34,635 nt of DNA, taken from the NCBI GenBank assembly GCA_019633425.1, contig WSUB01000286.1, forward strand, positions 1-34,635, in the 5' to 3' direction. This document shows, piece by piece, positions 33,873 through 34,635 of the stretch (within the stretch, counting starts at the first letter, position 1; each line of letters opens with the position of its first letter). The translations under genes were made by a program, and so were the position numbers. The DNA comes from Tulasnella sp. 424 (Eukaryota > Basidiomycota > Agaricomycetes > Cantharellales > Tulasnellaceae). The notes beneath the pieces were generated by a model. It was not told the origin of the DNA. It saw only the letters and a program-made list of their open reading frames with translations, and made no database searches.

Positions 33873-34106
33873 CTCGAAACCAGAAAGGTTTTACTGTGAG
33901 GCTGTTATAAAACATTCTGGTGCAATGGAGGAAAATCCAAGTGGCTCTGTAATCCGGAAGTTTACTGTTATTTATTTACAGGATTTTGCAACACATTCCC
34001 GGGTGCACACCCCAGATCCCGGAATGTTTTATTCCTGTCTCACAGGGAAAAGGGATTTTTTCCCAGATTTTCCGTTAAAGTTTCCCATTCGCGAGCTTCA
34101 CAGTGT
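33873..34106. mobile_element. 234-bp insertion in the leader of peptide gene 2 (MITE-like or remnant)
   Basis: The segment is absent from copy 1, where GAGGAAGAGG stands at this point. Its ends carry imperfect inverted sequences: CTGTGAGGCT on the left and, read on the other strand, CTGTGAAGCT on the right. An internal near-palindrome (CATTCCCGGG with CCCGGAATG) follows. GAGG is present on both sides, but copy 1 already has two GAGG, so a target-site duplication cannot be claimed. There is no coding capacity. It lies between the TATA-like box and the ATG of gene 2. Confidence 0.45.
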
Positions 34107-34178
34107 AGAGGATTGGGTTGAGGGAAGACTTCGAATAAGAATTGAAGTTGATGGAAGACCAGCTTGTCATTCTCCTGC

Positions 34179-34192
34179 TCTTTATATGCAAT
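34179..34192 (-). promoter_or_regulatory. TATA-like box of CaaX peptide gene 2
   Basis: The minus strand reads TTGCATATAAAGAG, identical in its core to the copy 1 element. It lies about 340 nt upstream of the ATG at 33845, or about 100 nt once the 234-bp insertion is subtracted. Confidence 0.45.
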
Positions 34193-34635
34193 CGCAGCAG
34201 AGCTAACGGAAAACTCCGTAACCTATGTCTCGAACGACATGTCAGCTGCTTAATCATTCGGAGGAGGAAAAGGTACAGGTGTGATGCGATCCACCCCCTG
34301 TGGTCGCCGCTCCCTGCCAATCTCCGAGTTCGAGCAAGCTGTTCGGAGACAAAAATTGAGACTCAAGATATATGGGAGAGACAATCCACGTCCGCAGCGT
34401 AAGCGGATCTGCCTGGTCAGTGCTTTGGGGGGCCCTCCGTTTGTGGCTTATCTCGCATGCCGCTTGACCAGGAACCAAAGTGACAGGTCATCGCGTTAAA
34501 CAGCTCCCTATATTTCAAACAGCTTGATGAAATAGTGTATTTCGGAGCAACGGAAAGTCGCCGAGGACTTGCTGCCACCGAGAGAACGATAATTTGTTGT
34601 CCGTCACCATGAAAGCAGATGGATAGTGTCCAAAC

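Larger units (their letters stand above)
33389..34635. repeat. Direct repeat copy 2, running off the window end
   Basis: It matches 31728-32747 in the same orientation, offset by about 1.66 kb, and contains the second CaaX peptide gene. It differs by an insertion of about 234 bp (33873-34106). Homology continues to the last base, so the duplication is longer than can be seen. Confidence 0.9.
33846..34635. other. Upstream region of peptide gene 2 up to the window end
   Basis: The stretch contains the leader with its 234-bp insertion, the TATA-like box and about 440 bp of duplicated upstream sequence. Open frames here are parallel to those in copy 1 only because the DNA is duplicated. No gene is called. 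Confidence 0.5.

Noticed and set aside
1..34635. CRISPR array, bacterial operon or insertion sequence
   Set aside because: Dense spliceosomal introns and fungal gene families show a eukaryotic nuclear window. The only regular repeats are the TPR units, which are coding and have no spacers.

Overview
The window is nuclear DNA from a filamentous basidiomycete, most likely an Agaricomycete. Short GT-AG introns of about 50-85 nt interrupt nearly every gene, many exons are tiny, and the gene set is fungal: a kinase-TPR fusion, an Rpa190-type Pol I subunit, a chitin deacetylase with a GPI-type tail, and a serine-rich Exo5. The kinase-TPR gene, with its near-identical 40-residue TPR units, reminds me of Cantharellales such as Tulasnella or Rhizoctonia relatives. 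That placement is only a guess. I assembled all gene models by hand from splice signals, reading-frame continuity and family knowledge; none has transcript support.

Layout: (1) 1-2657 (+) 5'-truncated protein kinase-TPR gene; (2) 3742-5132 (-) secreted Thr-rich repeat protein; (3) 5777-9091 (-) mitochondrial aspartate/glutamate carrier, 15 exons, two of them 5 nt long; (4) 9406-11414 (-) TRM5 tRNA m1G37 methyltransferase, divergent from (5) 11659-17644 (+) RPA190, largest subunit of RNA polymerase I; (6) 17895-21136 (-) EXO5/DEM1 Fe-S exonuclease, divergent from (7) 21411-22797 (+) NIPSNAP protein; (8) 23145-24564 (+) Cyp40-type cyclophilin; (9) 25428-26579 (-) hypothetical PPPY protein, possibly DUF7330-like; (10) 27420-29483 (+) chitin deacetylase; (11) 29766-31481 (+) BCS1 AAA chaperone; (12) 31.7-34.6 kb: a direct duplication of about 1 kb.

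The most notable content is in the last 3 kb, which at first looks empty. Each copy of the duplication hides a two-exon gene on the minus strand (31941-32190 and 33602-33845). They encode 57- and 55-residue proteins that both end in the CaaX box CLIM, with a Gly-rich stretch before the Cys. This is the architecture of basidiomycete lipopeptide mating-pheromone precursors. The 76-nt introns differ at only 4 positions, while the 11-12 residues before the Cys have diverged strongly. I infer a duplicated and diversifying pheromone-precursor cluster that runs past the window edge. No pheromone receptor (STE3) is visible here.

Most of the remaining genes are housekeeping. Five of the products act in or can be targeted to mitochondria (carrier, TRM5, EXO5, NIPSNAP, BCS1). 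TRM5/RPA190 and EXO5/NIPSNAP share short divergent promoters of about 250-275 bp.
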